A stretch of DNA of 64,000 nucleotides. It comes from Methylotenera versatilis 7. Its GTDB lineage: Bacteria > Pseudomonadota > Gammaproteobacteria > Burkholderiales > Methylophilaceae. The notes under the pieces are model-generated. The model did not search any database. It was not told where the DNA came from and saw only the letters and a list, made by a program, of their open reading frames with translations. Each line of letters starts with the position of its first letter. Position 1 is the stretch's first letter. The stretch is taken from positions 372,001 through 436,000 of the forward strand of contig NZ_JUGF01000001.1 of NCBI RefSeq assembly GCF_000799165.1. Direction: 5' to 3'. The position numbers were made by a program, and so were the translations under genes. Shown here one piece after another: positions 36,146 to 45,513 of the stretch.

Positions 36146-37624
36146 TTAATTGAGTTTAAGCGTATTCAATGTACGTTTGCGCACTGTTTTCAATAAGTCT
36201 GCATTTTCAATTAAAGACTCTCCATAACTGGGCACCAGTTGTTTTATCTTTTGTTGCCAGTTGGCCGTTTTTAATTGAGTAGAAAAACAACGCTCAAGTA
36301 TGTCAATCATAGCTTGCACGCTTATAGAGGCGCCAGGTGATGCGCCTAATAAGGCCGCAAGCGAGCCATCTTGGGTAGCAACAATTTCAGTGCCAAACTC
36401 CAATTTACCCATTTTTTCATTACATTTTTTGATAATTTGCACACGTTGACCAGCATTGGCGAGTTGCCAGTCTTCTGATTTTGCTTGGGGCAGAAATTCA
36501 CGTAAGGCCTGCATGCGTTGTGCGTGCGTTTGAAACACTTCGCCCACCAAGTATTTCGTCAGGTCAATATTGTGTTTGCCTGCACCCAGCATGGCTTTTA
36601 GATTATTCGGTTTAACCGATTTAGCTAAATCCAGTACAGAACCTTGTTTGAGGAATTTGGTGGTAAAGCCCGCAAATGGGCCGAATAGTAGTGCTGATTT
36701 ACCGTTAATCGTGCGTGTATCTAAATGTGGCACAGACATTGGCGGTGCACCTACTGGCGCTTTGCCGTAGACTTTTACTTGGTGCTGCTTAATTACTTCT
36801 GGGTTATTACATATCAGCCATTGCCCGCTAACAGGGAATCCGCCATAGCCTGCGCTTTCAGGAATATTTGCTTTTTGTAATAAAGGTAACGCGCCGCCGC
36901 CAGCGCCTAAAAATACAAATTTTGCATGAATGGTTTGCGAATGTTTAGACGATTTGTTTTGTATGGCTACATGCCAATTACTATTAATTTTTTTCAGTTT
37001 TTTAACGCGACTATTATTCAGAAAATTAAAGTTAGTCGCAGTCTTTAGTTTTGTGACCATATGACGCGTCAGCGCACCAAAATCCACATCAGAACCGTGA
37101 GCAACATAAGTTGCAGCTAGTTTCTCATTAGTCTTTCGGTTCGCCATCATCAGTGGCATCCAGGTATTTAATTGGTGTTTATCCTCGCTGTATTGCATGT
37201 CAGCAAATAAATGATGCTGACTTAATAAGGTAAAGCGATTTTTTAAAAAATTGACGTTTTCATCACCTGCAACAAAACTCAAATGTGGTGTTTTATTGAT
37301 GAATTGTGTGGGCGAGGGTAGTGCGTTATTCTCAACTAAGTATGACCAAAACTGTAGCGAAATCTCAAACGCTGCATTGATTTCCAGCGCGCGTTTAATG
37401 GCAATGGATCTATCGGCAGCTTGAGGAGTGTAATTCAGCTCGCAATATCCAGCATGGCCCGTTCCGGCGTTATTGAGCGCGCCAGAGCTTTCCAGCGCTA
37501 CATCGTCAAGCTGCTCTACCATCGTCATACTGAGAGATGGATCAAGTTGTTGCAATAAAGTAGCCAAGGTCGCGCTCATAATGCCGCCACCCACTAGCAA
37601 AATATCTGTTTCTACTGACTTCAT
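36146..37624 (-). CDS. mqo: Malate:quinone oxidoreductase
   Basis: A 492-residue membrane-associated FAD enzyme that oxidises malate to oxaloacetate and reduces quinone, feeding the citric acid cycle and respiratory chain. The N-terminal FAD-binding motif is ILLVGGGIMSATLATLL (residues about 9-25). Further family matches are LNNAGTGHAGYCELNYTP (about 50-67), FVFLGAGGGALPLLQ (about 236-250) and GASPGASISVQAMI (about 430-443). Length is normal for the family. It is convergent with rnr-rlmB and has its own promoter region beyond 37625. Confidence 0.95.
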   Translation of the reverse strand: MKSVETDILLVGGGIMSATLATLLQQLDPSLSMTMVEQLDDVALESSGALNNAGTGHAGYCELNYTPQAADRSIAIKRALEINAAFEISLQFWSYLVENNALPSPTQFINKTPHLSFVAGDENVNFLKNRFTLLSQHHLFADMQYSEDKHQLNTWMPLMMANRKTNEKLAATYVAHGSDVDFGALTRHMVTKLKTATNFNFLNNSRVKKLKKINSNWHVAIQNKSSKHSQTIHAKFVFLGAGGGALPLLQKANIPESAGYGGFPVSGQWLICNNPEVIKQHQVKVYGKAPVGAPPMSVPHLDTRTINGKSALLFGPFAGFTTKFLKQGSVLDLAKSVKPNNLKAMLGAGKHNIDLTKYLVGEVFQTHAQRMQALREFLPQAKSEDWQLANAGQRVQIIKKCNEKMGKLEFGTEIVATQDGSLAALLGASPGASISVQAMIDILERCFSTQLKTANWQQKIKQLVPSYGESLIENADLLKTVRKRTLNTLKLN

Positions 37625-37693
37625 AAATAACTATTGATAGTTTTAGGCAAAATTACGGTTAGAAATATGGTTAAAACCAGCTATTAACGGCAA

Positions 37694-37716
37694 AAAAGCC
37701 AGAAAAACTGGCTTTT
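37694..37716. terminator. Bidirectional intrinsic terminator after the infA paralogue
   Basis: AAAAGCCAG (37694-37702) and CTGGCTTTT (37708-37716) form a 9-base-pair stem with a 5-base loop. An A-run precedes it on the + strand, so transcripts on the - strand end in six T; this stops the infA paralogue before mqo. Confidence 0.85.
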
Positions 37717-37733
37717 GAATTAAATAGTTTAAA

Positions 37734-37994
37734 CTAATAAGTACGTCTTTTAGGTGGGCTGTAAGCCTGTTTTGATTCAATATGCCTAAATGTAATGCGA
37801 CCATTATTAATATCGTAAGGTGACAGTTCCAGCACCACTTTATCGCCAGCCAAAATGCGAATATGGTTTTTACGCATTTTACCGCCCGTGTAAGCGATTA
37901 GTTTGTGACCATTTTCCAAAGTCACGCGATAACGCGAATCAGGTAGAATTTCATCTACCACGCCGTTCATTTCAATTAATTCTTCTTTAGCCAA
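37734..37994 (-). CDS. infA: Translation initiation factor IF-1 (paralogue)
   Basis: An 86-residue S1-like OB-fold protein that binds the A site of the 30S subunit during initiation. The core [23 protein letters not shown] and [20 protein letters not shown] is clear. It is longer than the usual 72 residues because of a C-terminal [15 protein letters not shown] tail, as in the second infA of many betaproteobacteria. I place the start at TTG 37994, giving (M)AKEELIEM with GGAG seven bases upstream; an in-frame start at 38012 would add six residues unlike the family. Confidence 0.88.
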   Translation of the reverse strand: MAKEELIEMNGVVDEILPDSRYRVTLENGHKLIAYTGGKMRKNHIRILAGDKVVLELSPYDINNGRITFRHIESKQAYSPPKRRTY

Positions 37995-38012
37995 ATATAC
38001 GCTCCAATACAA

Positions 38013-38386
38013 TTTGCAATCAACATTTAAGACCCATATGAAGCATTAGATGTACTTGCAAATTTTGGGAATAGTGGTGAAATAACAACAAAACACATGC
38101 GCCATCACCACTGTAACGCACGCGCAGTATAGTCTTGCCTGACTAAATTAGCAATAAAAATGGCCAAATAATCAACCAAATAAACTAAATGGCACATTAA
38201 TATCAGTGTAATGTTTTTATACGTACCGAAAAATAGTTTGAAATAATGCTTGACAGAATCTCAACATGTACGTAAAAAGCACTCTAGGCGTTTGAATTTT
38301 TAAATTGTTGAGTTTTCGAAACTAGTAATATTTTAAAAACCCAAACTTTTAGGGTGCCTCCCTTTTTAAAGTATGAAAGTAAGATT
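38013..38386. other. Gene-free divergent region between infA paralogue and cold-shock gene
   Basis: About 370 bases with no coding character. It must hold the promoter of the infA paralogue on the - strand and that of the cold-shock gene on the + strand, and probably a 5' untranslated leader of about 100 bases for the cold-shock mRNA. I see no other feature. Confidence 0.6.
38250..38278 (+). promoter_or_regulatory. Candidate sigma-70 promoter of cold-shock gene
   Basis: A perfect -35 TTGACA (38250-38255) is followed at 17 bases by TAAAAA (38273-38278), which matches four of six -10 positions. The start of transcription would be near 38285, leaving an untranslated leader of about 100 bases, usual for cspA-type genes. 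Confidence 0.5.
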
Positions 38387-38590
38387 ATGGCAACAGGTAT
38401 TGTAAAATGGTTTAATGACTCTAAAGGCTTCGGCTTTATTACTCCAGATGCAGGCGGTGATGATTTATTCGCTCACTTCTCAGCAATCGTAGATAGTGGC
38501 TACAAAAGCTTGAAAGAAAATGATCGCGTTAGCTTTGACGTGACTGATGGACCAAAAGGCAAACAAGCCTCAAACATCCAAAAAGCTTAA
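38387..38590 (+). CDS. Cold-shock protein (CspA family)
   Basis: A 67-residue single-stranded nucleic-acid-binding protein. It is a near-perfect CspA-type cold-shock domain with the RNP1 motif KGFGFI (about 15-20) and RNP2 DLFAHF (about 28-33), starting [18 protein letters not shown] chose the inner ATG at 38387, which gives the family length; an in-frame start 33 bases earlier would add eleven unrelated residues. It acts as an RNA chaperone. A promoter and a terminator bracket it, so it is a single-gene transcript. Confidence 0.95.
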   Translation: MATGIVKWFNDSKGFGFITPDAGGDDLFAHFSAIVDSGYKSLKENDRVSFDVTDGPKGKQASNIQKA

Positions 38591-38607
38591 GTAAACTAGT
38601 TTACTTA
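38588..38607. repeat. Palindrome after the cold-shock gene
   Basis: A perfect 20-base palindrome (TAAGTAAACT and its complement) that begins at the stop codon of the cold-shock gene, 11 bases before its terminator. It may strengthen RNA 3'-end structure. Confidence 0.35.
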
Positions 38608-38615
38608 TAGCCTTT

Positions 38616-38640
38616 AAAAGACCCGTAAGGGTCTTTTTTT
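38616..38640 (+). terminator. Intrinsic terminator of cold-shock gene
   Basis: AGACCC (38619-38624) and GGGTCT (38629-38634) form a stem with a GTAA loop, extended by A-T pairs, followed by a T-run to 38640. It lies about 30 bases after the cold-shock gene stop. Confidence 0.92.
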
Positions 38641-38763
38641 ATATCGGCAATCATTGCAGCAGCCATTGGGAAATGATTGATAGGTTATTTGATGTAATAT
38701 TTAAAGATATTTAATCATGCCTGAAAATAAGCTAACGAAGCTTAAGTTTTAAAATGATCAGTT

Positions 38764-40548
38764 TTAAATGGTTTTTTGTACTTTTTCATTGATTTCCACT
38801 TGTTCTAGCGCCAATAGCACCTTCAGGTCTTGCCGTCCTTTTTCCGCTAAACTCACTATCGCGCTCATGTCGTTTCTGATTTTACGAGTGGCTTCAAGTT
38901 GTTCTAAGTCATGTTTTTCAAAGTGGTTGATAATTTTTGTTGCAGCACTTGCGGGCTCGCCTATGGCTATTAGCGCCTGTTTGGCGGCGATTAGCGAAGA
39001 ATAAAAAGTTTCACGTATTGGATCAAATCCTACATCACGCAAATCAAATGCATCGGTTCTACTGCGTGCTCTAATCACCACTGCTACATTGGGCCAACGT
39101 TCTTTTACCAATTTTGCAATTTCGAGCGTTGCAATTGGGTCATCAATAGAGACCACAAGTAGTTTTGCGGAGGCTATGCCGGCTTCTTCTAATAAGTCTA
39201 ATCTGGATGCGTCACCATAATAGCAACGCCAGCCAAACTCGCGCATTAAGTCGATTTGATTGGGATCGTTGTCTATTATCGTTGCGGTAACGCCTTTGGC
39301 AAGTAGCACTCGGCCAACGATCTGTCCGAAACGGCCAAACCCTGCAATGATGACGCCATTATTTTCATCAATGCTGTCTTTTGGCCTCTCGCTGCATTGC
39401 AAGCTTAGAAAACGGTCGTAAAGCAATAGCAGCAGGGGTGTAAGCAACATAGATACCGCAACGATCGCATTAAGAATGTTGTAGGTTTCTCGCGGGATGG
39501 TATTTTGCGTCAGTGCAACACCAAAAATCACAAAGGCAAATTCACCTATTTGAGAAAGTGCGATGGCAAATAATAGCGAATCCTTAAAATTGAGCTTAAA
39601 TAATCGACCTAGCCCAATCAGAATAGCCATTTTAGTTATTACTATTAATAATGCAAATCCGAAAATAATTAGGGGAGAATTGGCGAGTAATGACATGTCA
39701 ACGGACATGCCGACAGCAATAAAAAATAGACCGAGCAATAGACCTTTTACGGGCTCAATATCCAATCTTAGTTCATAGCGGTATTCTGAATCTGCTAGCA
39801 AAACGCCAGCGAGAAACGTGCCAAGCGCCATTGAAAGTCCAACGGATTGCATGGCAAGCGCAACGCCAATAACGAGTAATAATGAGAATGCGACAAAAAT
39901 TTCACGAACGCCTGTTTGAGCCACGATGCGCATAATGGGTCTTAATAGCGTTTGGCTAGCAAAAATGATGGCTGCAATCATCGCAATGGCTTTTGCGATT
40001 GCCCATATATCGAAATCGGATTGCGCAGCACTCGGCGCAATGAATGCCAGAATCATGAATAATGGAATGACAGATAAATCTTGAAATAGAAGCGTTGCGA
40101 ATGATGCTTGTCCGCCAGGAGTAGCCAGTTGCTTTTTTTCTGTGAGCGAAGTTAAACCAATGGCGGTTGAGGACATCGCGACACCCATACCAATCACGAT
40201 CGCAACAGGCCAGCTTAAATTCATCATATGAGTGACAATGGTCACTAACGCCACTGTGCTAACAACTTGCAAGCCACCTAATCCGAATAAAATCTTGCGC
40301 AACTCCCATACCTTTTTGGACTCTAATTCTAAACCGATCAGAAATAACATCAGCACCACACCAAACTCAGCAAAGTGAAGCACATGTTCGGGATCAGAGA
40401 TGAGCTTAAGTGCGTAAGGGCCGATTAATATGCCGGCTAGTAAATATCCTAGAACGGAGCCTAGGCCGAGACGCTTGAATATAGGTACGATTAGAATAGC
40501 GGATGAAAGGTATATGACCGCTTGAACCAGAAAATTTGACGAATCCAT
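38764..40548 (-). CDS. CPA2-family cation:proton antiporter (KefB/KefC-like)
   Basis: A 594-residue inner-membrane antiporter, exchanging K+ or Na+ for H+. About twelve hydrophobic helices occupy residues 1-380 (for example LGYLLAGILIGPYAL near residue 32 and LFFIAVGMSVDMSLL near 275). A C-terminal Rossmann RCK domain follows from about residue 396 with VIIAGFGRFGQIVGRVLL, the NAD-binding motif of TrkA-N. This matches the KefB/KefC group, which protects cells from toxic electrophiles. It is monocistronic on the - strand and divergent from the pirin gene. Confidence 0.9.
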   Translation of the reverse strand: MDSSNFLVQAVIYLSSAILIVPIFKRLGLGSVLGYLLAGILIGPYALKLISDPEHVLHFAEFGVVLMLFLIGLELESKKVWELRKILFGLGGLQVVSTVALVTIVTHMMNLSWPVAIVIGMGVAMSSTAIGLTSLTEKKQLATPGGQASFATLLFQDLSVIPLFMILAFIAPSAAQSDFDIWAIAKAIAMIAAIIFASQTLLRPIMRIVAQTGVREIFVAFSLLLVIGVALAMQSVGLSMALGTFLAGVLLADSEYRYELRLDIEPVKGLLLGLFFIAVGMSVDMSLLANSPLIIFGFALLIVITKMAILIGLGRLFKLNFKDSLLFAIALSQIGEFAFVIFGVALTQNTIPRETYNILNAIVAVSMLLTPLLLLLYDRFLSLQCSERPKDSIDENNGVIIAGFGRFGQIVGRVLLAKGVTATIIDNDPNQIDLMREFGWRCYYGDASRLDLLEEAGIASAKLLVVSIDDPIATLEIAKLVKERWPNVAVVIRARSRTDAFDLRDVGFDPIRETFYSSLIAAKQALIAIGEPASAATKIINHFEKHDLEQLEATRKIRNDMSAIVSLAEKGRQDLKVLLALEQVEINEKVQKTI

Positions 40549-40698
40549 GTGTGCCTAAAAAGTAATAATGTTTTAATATGAATGAGCGATTATATCGATA
40601 TAGCCTACGCTATAAATAGTAGCAGCCTGATTGTAAGTGGGTTGAAATAAATGATTTTGAGGGTTAAGTTTTTATTTTCTGTGGTAATAATGAGGTAA

Positions 40699-41562
40699 AT
40701 GATGAAAAAAATTAAAAGTATTCACACTCATAATGGTGAGCATTGGGTTGGCGATGGTTTTCCGGTTAAGAATATTTTTTCTTATAGCAATCAGGCGTTA
40801 ATGCAAGATTTGAGTCCATTTCTATTGCTTGATCATGCTGGCCCGGCAACTTTTACGCCAACAGAAAAAAGGCGCGGTGTGGGACAACATCCGCATCGCG
40901 GTTTTGAGACGGTGACCATTGTGTATGAGGGTGAGCTTGAACATCAGGACTCTGCTGGTAATGGCGGCAAAATTGGTGCTGGTGATGTACAGTGGATGAC
41001 GGCGGCGGCGGGTATCCTGCATGAAGAATATCACTCACAAAGGTTTGCGAAAGAGGGTGGGATTTTGCATATGGCACAACTGTGGGTGAATTTGCCAGCT
41101 AAAGATAAATTAGCAGAACCGAGATATCAAACAGTTTTAAATGCATCCATTCCTAGTATTAAGTTAGCCAATGACAGTGGAGCTTTGCGTATCATTGCCG
41201 GTGAATATCAGGGTGAAAAAGGACCATCAAAAACCTTTACGCCAATGAATGTGTGGGATATTCAATTAAATGCAGGGAAAACATTAGATTTGGAGCTTCC
41301 CGAAGGGCAGACTGCGGCTTTGGTCGTTTTACAAGGGACCGTTAAGATAAATGACACGGATAGTGTCAGCGAAAATAAATTTGTGATTTTTGAGCGTGAG
41401 GCTGGCACGATTAAATTGGCGGCAGACGCAGATTCTATTATCTTATTTTTAGGTGGTGCACCATTAAACGAACCTGTAGTGGCCTATGGGCCATTTGTCA
41501 TGAATACGCAGGGTGAAATAAAACAGGCCGTTAGTGATTATCAGCAAGGTTTATTTGGTTAA
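40699..41562 (+). CDS. Pirin family protein
   Basis: A 287-residue bicupin of the pirin family. The metal site is visible in HPHRGFETVTIVYEGELEHQD (residues about 57-77, quoted in part: HPHRGFETVTI with the following His and Glu) and the C-terminal cupin ends at about residue 275. Pirins hold Fe(II) and act as quercetin dioxygenases or as regulators; the role in bacteria is often unclear. The ATG at 40702 has better spacing from GAGG than the one at 40699. It is divergent from the antiporter. Confidence 0.9.
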   Translation: MMKKIKSIHTHNGEHWVGDGFPVKNIFSYSNQALMQDLSPFLLLDHAGPATFTPTEKRRGVGQHPHRGFETVTIVYEGELEHQDSAGNGGKIGAGDVQWMTAAAGILHEEYHSQRFAKEGGILHMAQLWVNLPAKDKLAEPRYQTVLNASIPSIKLANDSGALRIIAGEYQGEKGPSKTFTPMNVWDIQLNAGKTLDLELPEGQTAALVVLQGTVKINDTDSVSENKFVIFEREAGTIKLAADADSIILFLGGAPLNEPVVAYGPFVMNTQGEIKQAVSDYQQGLFG

Positions 41563-41701
41563 TATTTTCATGCCGAATTTTAACTTTCGGCTAAAATAGC
41601 CATATGTTACGTATTCTTGCGTAATGTTTCTGAAAAGCATTCATGTATGAATATAGTTACTCCATACTATCCGCTATCGTTTTCAAAATGATCATTAACC
41701 A

Positions 41702-42751
41702 ATGAGTTTACCTATTATGGGCATAAAAACTGCGCACATGCCTTTTTCACATATTGAGCAACAAGCACAATCTTGGAAAGATAATGTGTTGGGGGCTATC
41801 TGTTTTTGCGAGCCTTTATCAGACAATAACATTGCGGAAGTGGCGGAATTCCCAACTATTCAGTTACATGCGCCTATTCTGGATGGCGCTGATTTTTCCA
41901 GCGAAATATGGTTAAGTAAGCCAGTTTTGCCGCAGTGTAAATCCTTAAGAAGTGGCTTGCACAGTGCAATTCAATATAGATTTAATGACGAATTGTTGTT
42001 TGGCGTCATTTGCGTGCCAGAACTGAATTCTTTGCAAAGTGCCACAGAGTCTGCGTATAACCAGATATTCGCGTTGATGGAGGAACAGGATTATCCATAT
42101 ATTTACCGCTTTTGGAATTACATGGCAGATATTAATGGCGTCGACAATGGCTTAGAGCGTTATCGTCAATTTAATGTGGGGCGCAAAGATGCATTTTCAG
42201 CCTGCGATGCTAAAATTGCCAATCAGTTACCAGCCGCTTGTGCTTTAGGTTTGGCTGATGGGCCGCTGACCATTGCTTTTCTGTTGGGACGTCAAAGGCC
42301 AGTTGCCATAGAAAACCCACGGCAAATCAATGCTTATGAATACCCGGAGGAGTATGGCCCACGCACACCGAGTTTTTCGCGTGCAACTTTGTTGCATAGT
42401 GACCAAGACGCCTTATTATTCATATCAGGTACGGCTAGTATCGTTGGACATGTAACGCAACATCCGCTGGATGTATTAGCTCAAACGAGAGAAACACTTG
42501 TGAATCTGGAGGCTGTCATTGCCGAAGCTAATCGCATGATAGGGAAAAGTAAGTTTAATCTGCACGATATTTATTTCAGGGTATATATTCGTCACGTGGC
42601 CGATTTATCTTTGGTGCGAGATGAGATGCAACGCTACATTGGGGGCACAATAAGGGCTGTTTTTGTACAGGCAGATATATGTCGCCAGGATTTATTGTTG
42701 GAAATTGAAGCAACTGCAGGGCATACGCTGGCACTTTCAAGCACATCATGA
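41702..42751 (+). CDS. Chorismatase-like enzyme (XanB2/FkbO family)
   Basis: A 349-residue protein similar to the chorismatase family, which turns chorismate into 3- or 4-hydroxybenzoate plus pyruvate. Family-like segments are YPYIYRFWNYMADINGVDNGLERYRQFN (in two parts, about 133-160), RRQINAYEYP-type PRQINAYEYPEEYGPRTPSF (about 206-225) and LLFISGTASIVGHVTQHP (about 239-256), plus a YjgF-like tail. In Xanthomonas, XanB2 makes the aryl head group of the yellow xanthomonadin pigment. Here it opens a + strand set that converges on the aryl-polyene genes, so it likely supplies the aryl starter. The exact isomer is not predictable here. Confidence 0.82.
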   Translation: MSLPIMGIKTAHMPFSHIEQQAQSWKDNVLGAICFCEPLSDNNIAEVAEFPTIQLHAPILDGADFSSEIWLSKPVLPQCKSLRSGLHSAIQYRFNDELLFGVICVPELNSLQSATESAYNQIFALMEEQDYPYIYRFWNYMADINGVDNGLERYRQFNVGRKDAFSACDAKIANQLPAACALGLADGPLTIAFLLGRQRPVAIENPRQINAYEYPEEYGPRTPSFSRATLLHSDQDALLFISGTASIVGHVTQHPLDVLAQTRETLVNLEAVIAEANRMIGKSKFNLHDIYFRVYIRHVADLSLVRDEMQRYIGGTIRAVFVQADICRQDLLLEIEATAGHTLALSSTS

Positions 42752-43527
42752 ACATAAAATCCGTACAAGATACATTGCTGAACATTTATGACTATCTGGT
42801 GTTGTATCTTGGTTTGCTTTGGCTAGGCTTTTTAAGTCTGTGCTGGACGCTGGTAGCAACCGTACTGTATCCATTTTTATCGGAGCGCAATGCAATCCAT
42901 TCAGGCCGCTATGCTATCATGCTTTCATTCCGCGCCTATCTTGCTAGTTTAAGCCTTTCGCAACGCTGTCATTTTGATTTAACCGAGCTGGATGTACTGC
43001 AAAATGAATCACCATTGATTATTGCGCCAAATCACCCCAGCTTGCTCGATGCCGTGATGATTATTTCGCGTTTACCTAATGTGGCCTGCGTGATGAAAGC
43101 GGAACTGATGAACAATGTTTTTTTGGGGGCAGGAGCACGCTTAGCGCGTTATATTCGCAATGAACCCATACGCCAAATGGTTATACAAGCCAGTGAAGAT
43201 TTTAACACGGGGAGTCATTTGCTATTGTTTCCAGAGGGTACGCGGACGGTAAGTCAGCCGATTAACGCACTGAAAGGCAGTATTGCGCTCATTGCCATGC
43301 AAGCAAAAGTGCCAGTACAAACGGTATTAATTGAAACAAACTCACCATATCTAAGCAAAGGCTGGCCTTTATTTCGCAAGCCCGACATGCCTGTCATTTA
43401 CAAAATAAGGCTGGGTAAGCGCTTTAATCCGCCAGAAGATACGCATCACTTTATTGCAGAGCTTGAAGCGTATTTTTCGCAGGCATTAAAGTCTTCGACA
43501 CTATCGACTGGAGTCGCTTCGTCATGA
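42748..43527 (+). CDS. PlsC-like 1-acyl-glycerophosphate acyltransferase
   Basis: A 259-residue membrane acyltransferase with an N-terminal membrane helix (about 13-40) and the PlsC motifs NHPSLLDAVMI (H-x4-D, about 90-100) and FPEGTRT (about 156-162). It overlaps the chorismatase gene by 4 bases (ATGA) and the next glycosyltransferase by 4 bases, so the three are co-translated. In aryl-polyene clusters an acyltransferase of this type probably places the polyene or a fatty acid on a glycerol or sugar carrier. Confidence 0.88.
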   Translation: MNIKSVQDTLLNIYDYLVLYLGLLWLGFLSLCWTLVATVLYPFLSERNAIHSGRYAIMLSFRAYLASLSLSQRCHFDLTELDVLQNESPLIIAPNHPSLLDAVMIISRLPNVACVMKAELMNNVFLGAGARLARYIRNEPIRQMVIQASEDFNTGSHLLLFPEGTRTVSQPINALKGSIALIAMQAKVPVQTVLIETNSPYLSKGWPLFRKPDMPVIYKIRLGKRFNPPEDTHHFIAELEAYFSQALKSSTLSTGVASS

Positions 43528-44282
43528 TTGCTTCTTCCAGCCATATCGTCCTAATTCCTAGTTACAATCCAGGCGACAAAGTCTATGGAACTGTGCGTTC
43601 AGCCCGCCAATATTGGAACCCCGTATGGGTGGTGGTTGATGGTAGCAATGACGGTTCTGAAGTTATCTTGCAGAAAATGGCAGCAGAAGATGCAAGTTTA
43701 CGTGTAATTTATTTGCCGCAAAATAAAGGCAAAGGCGCGGCCGTATTGCATGGGTTGCATTTAGCCGCTAAGGAAGGTTATACATATGTGCTAACCATGG
43801 ATTCTGACGGTCAGCATCCGCCAGACTTGATTCCTGCCTTTATGAATGAATCGATCAAACGCCCGGATGCGATGATTTTGGGCAAGCCAATCTTTGATGC
43901 TAAAGCGCCTAACATAAGGGTTCAGGGGCGAAAAGTATCTAACTGGTGGGCTAATGTGGTGACTTTATGGGCAGGTATCGATGATTCGCTGTTTGGTTTT
44001 CGTGTTTATCCTATCGAGCCATTAATAAAGGTAATGCGTTTTCAGCCTTGGATGCGTCATTTTGATTTTGATCCTGAAGCCGCGATAAGATTAAGTTGGC
44101 GCGGTGTGAAAGTGATCAATCTGCCTGCACCTGTGCTTTATTTCAGCACGGATGAAGGCGGTGTTTCACATTTCCGTTATCTACGCGATAACATATTGCT
44201 GACATGGATGTACACGCGGCTGTTTATTGGGTTTGTGCTGCGATTGCCGATGTTATTGATGCGACGTTTGCTTGGCTGTTAA
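43524..44282 (+). CDS. Glycosyltransferase family 2 (DPM1/dolichol-phosphate mannosyltransferase-like)
   Basis: A 252-residue GT-A enzyme with VLIPSYNPGDKVYGTV (about 9-24), VVVDGSNDGSEV (about 37-48) and the metal-binding LTMDSDGQHPPDL (about 92-104). It has a single hydrophobic segment at the end (about 228-250). It resembles enzymes that move a sugar to a lipid carrier. As last gene of the + strand pigment set it may glycosylate the aryl polyene or its lipid anchor. It ends only 6 bases from the end of the - strand operon. Confidence 0.85.
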   Translation: MIASSSHIVLIPSYNPGDKVYGTVRSARQYWNPVWVVVDGSNDGSEVILQKMAAEDASLRVIYLPQNKGKGAAVLHGLHLAAKEGYTYVLTMDSDGQHPPDLIPAFMNESIKRPDAMILGKPIFDAKAPNIRVQGRKVSNWWANVVTLWAGIDDSLFGFRVYPIEPLIKVMRFQPWMRHFDFDPEAAIRLSWRGVKVINLPAPVLYFSTDEGGVSHFRYLRDNILLTWMYTRLFIGFVLRLPMLLMRRLLGC

Positions 44283-44288
44283 TAATGC

Positions 44289-45008
44289 TTAAATCATGCC
44301 GCCATTAATCGAGATAATCTGCCCGGTAATATAAGTCGCTTGATCTGAAACAAGAAAACTGACCAAATCAGCCACTTCCGTTGGAGTGCCGGCGCGTTTC
44401 ATTGGCACAATATTTGCAATCGCTTTGGCATCAAATGCGCTTTCACTCATTGCCGTGTCAATAATTCCCGGCGCTACGGCATTCACAGTAATGCCTCTGC
44501 TGGCAATTTCCAGCGATAAGGATTTAGTTGCCGCATTAAGCGCACCTTTAGCAGCCGAGTAATTGGTTTGCCCACGGTTGCCAGTGATTGCTGCTATTGA
44601 CGATACGTTAACAATGCGTCCCCAGCGACTGCGTATCATCGGCATCATTAACGGTTGCGTGACATTAAAAAAACCATGCACTGATACGTCAATTACCCGA
44701 TGCCATTGATCTGGACGCATGCCTGGAAACACTGCGTCATCATGGATGCCAGCGTTATTCACCAGAATCTGGATAGGCTCGTTCTCTACTAATGGGGCGA
44801 GTTCAGCAGTTACTGCAACGCTGTCAGTCACGTCAAACTGTAAAGCCTCGGCACTGCCACCAGCGACACAGATTTCCGTAGCTAGCTGTTGCGCGCTAGC
44901 AATACCTTGGTTTGCGTGGATATAGACATGATAGCCATCGGCTGCAAGACGGCGACTGATGGCAGCGCCTATGCCGCCACTACCACCTGTGACTAGAGCT
45001 CTTTTCAT
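44289..45008 (-). CDS. 3-oxoacyl-ACP reductase (FabG-type), aryl-polyene ketoreductase
   Basis: A 239-residue short-chain dehydrogenase with GGSGGIGAA (residues 8-16), NNAG (about 84-87) and a catalytic set Ser137, Tyr150 and Lys154 (TNYSAAKGA). It reduces the 3-keto group after each chain extension with NADPH, as ApeQ does in E. coli CFT073. It is the last gene of the - strand operon and lies 25 bases after the dehydratase. It could also be a general FabG copy, but the surroundings argue for the pigment pathway. Confidence 0.9.
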   Translation of the reverse strand: MKRALVTGGSGGIGAAISRRLAADGYHVYIHANQGIASAQQLATEICVAGGSAEALQFDVTDSVAVTAELAPLVENEPIQILVNNAGIHDDAVFPGMRPDQWHRVIDVSVHGFFNVTQPLMMPMIRSRWGRIVNVSSIAAITGNRGQTNYSAAKGALNAATKSLSLEIASRGITVNAVAPGIIDTAMSESAFDAKAIANIVPMKRAGTPTEVADLVSFLVSDQATYITGQIISINGGMI

Positions 45009-45033
45009 ATTATTTTCCAGACAAGTTCATCAG

Positions 45034-45513
45034 TTAATGGTTAGCGTTAATAATCAGTATATCCGCATTTGATACGACTGCGGCACGTCCTTCTATTAAC
45101 AATTGGTCGTTGGCACTCACCGCAAATTGATAAAGCATATTACTTTCACTCGCCATGATACAAGTAGCTACTATCAATAAATCTGCATGAATGTCATCTA
45201 ATCGAGTCACAGCCATGCTGACGCCACGCACGCTGACCAGATAGCCTACTTTAGGCCTTGTGCTGTCTTTTGGTGCTAATAAAGCACCATGCACTGCCAT
45301 TGCTTGAGCTGCATACTCAATGCCACAAGCGACACCTAACTGGCCATGAGCTCGCAAAGGACTATCAAGTGCGCGATGGCTGTTGGCACGACATTCAATT
45401 TTCCCTTGATCCCAAGCTAATACACTTTCCAACAAGCACATGCTACCCTGATGCGGGATATGACTTGCAATCCAGGCATGATCCAGTTTTTGACTTAAAG
45501 CCTGATCTAACAT
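45034..45513 (-). CDS. Aryl-polyene hotdog-fold dehydratase (ApeP-like)
   Basis: A 159-residue hotdog protein. HIPHQGSMCLLESVLAWDQGK (about 19-39, quoted as HIPHQGSMCLL) has the pattern of the FabA/FabZ catalytic His loop and GIEYAAQAMAVHGALL (about 64-79) the central helix. It resembles ApeP, the second dehydratase of aryl-polyene clusters, which removes water to make the conjugated double bonds together with ApeI. Its start overlaps the end of the chain-length factor by 7 bases. Confidence 0.8.
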   Translation of the reverse strand: MLDQALSQKLDHAWIASHIPHQGSMCLLESVLAWDQGKIECRANSHRALDSPLRAHGQLGVACGIEYAAQAMAVHGALLAPKDSTRPKVGYLVSVRGVSMAVTRLDDIHADLLIVATCIMASESNMLYQFAVSANDQLLIEGRAAVVSNADILIINANH

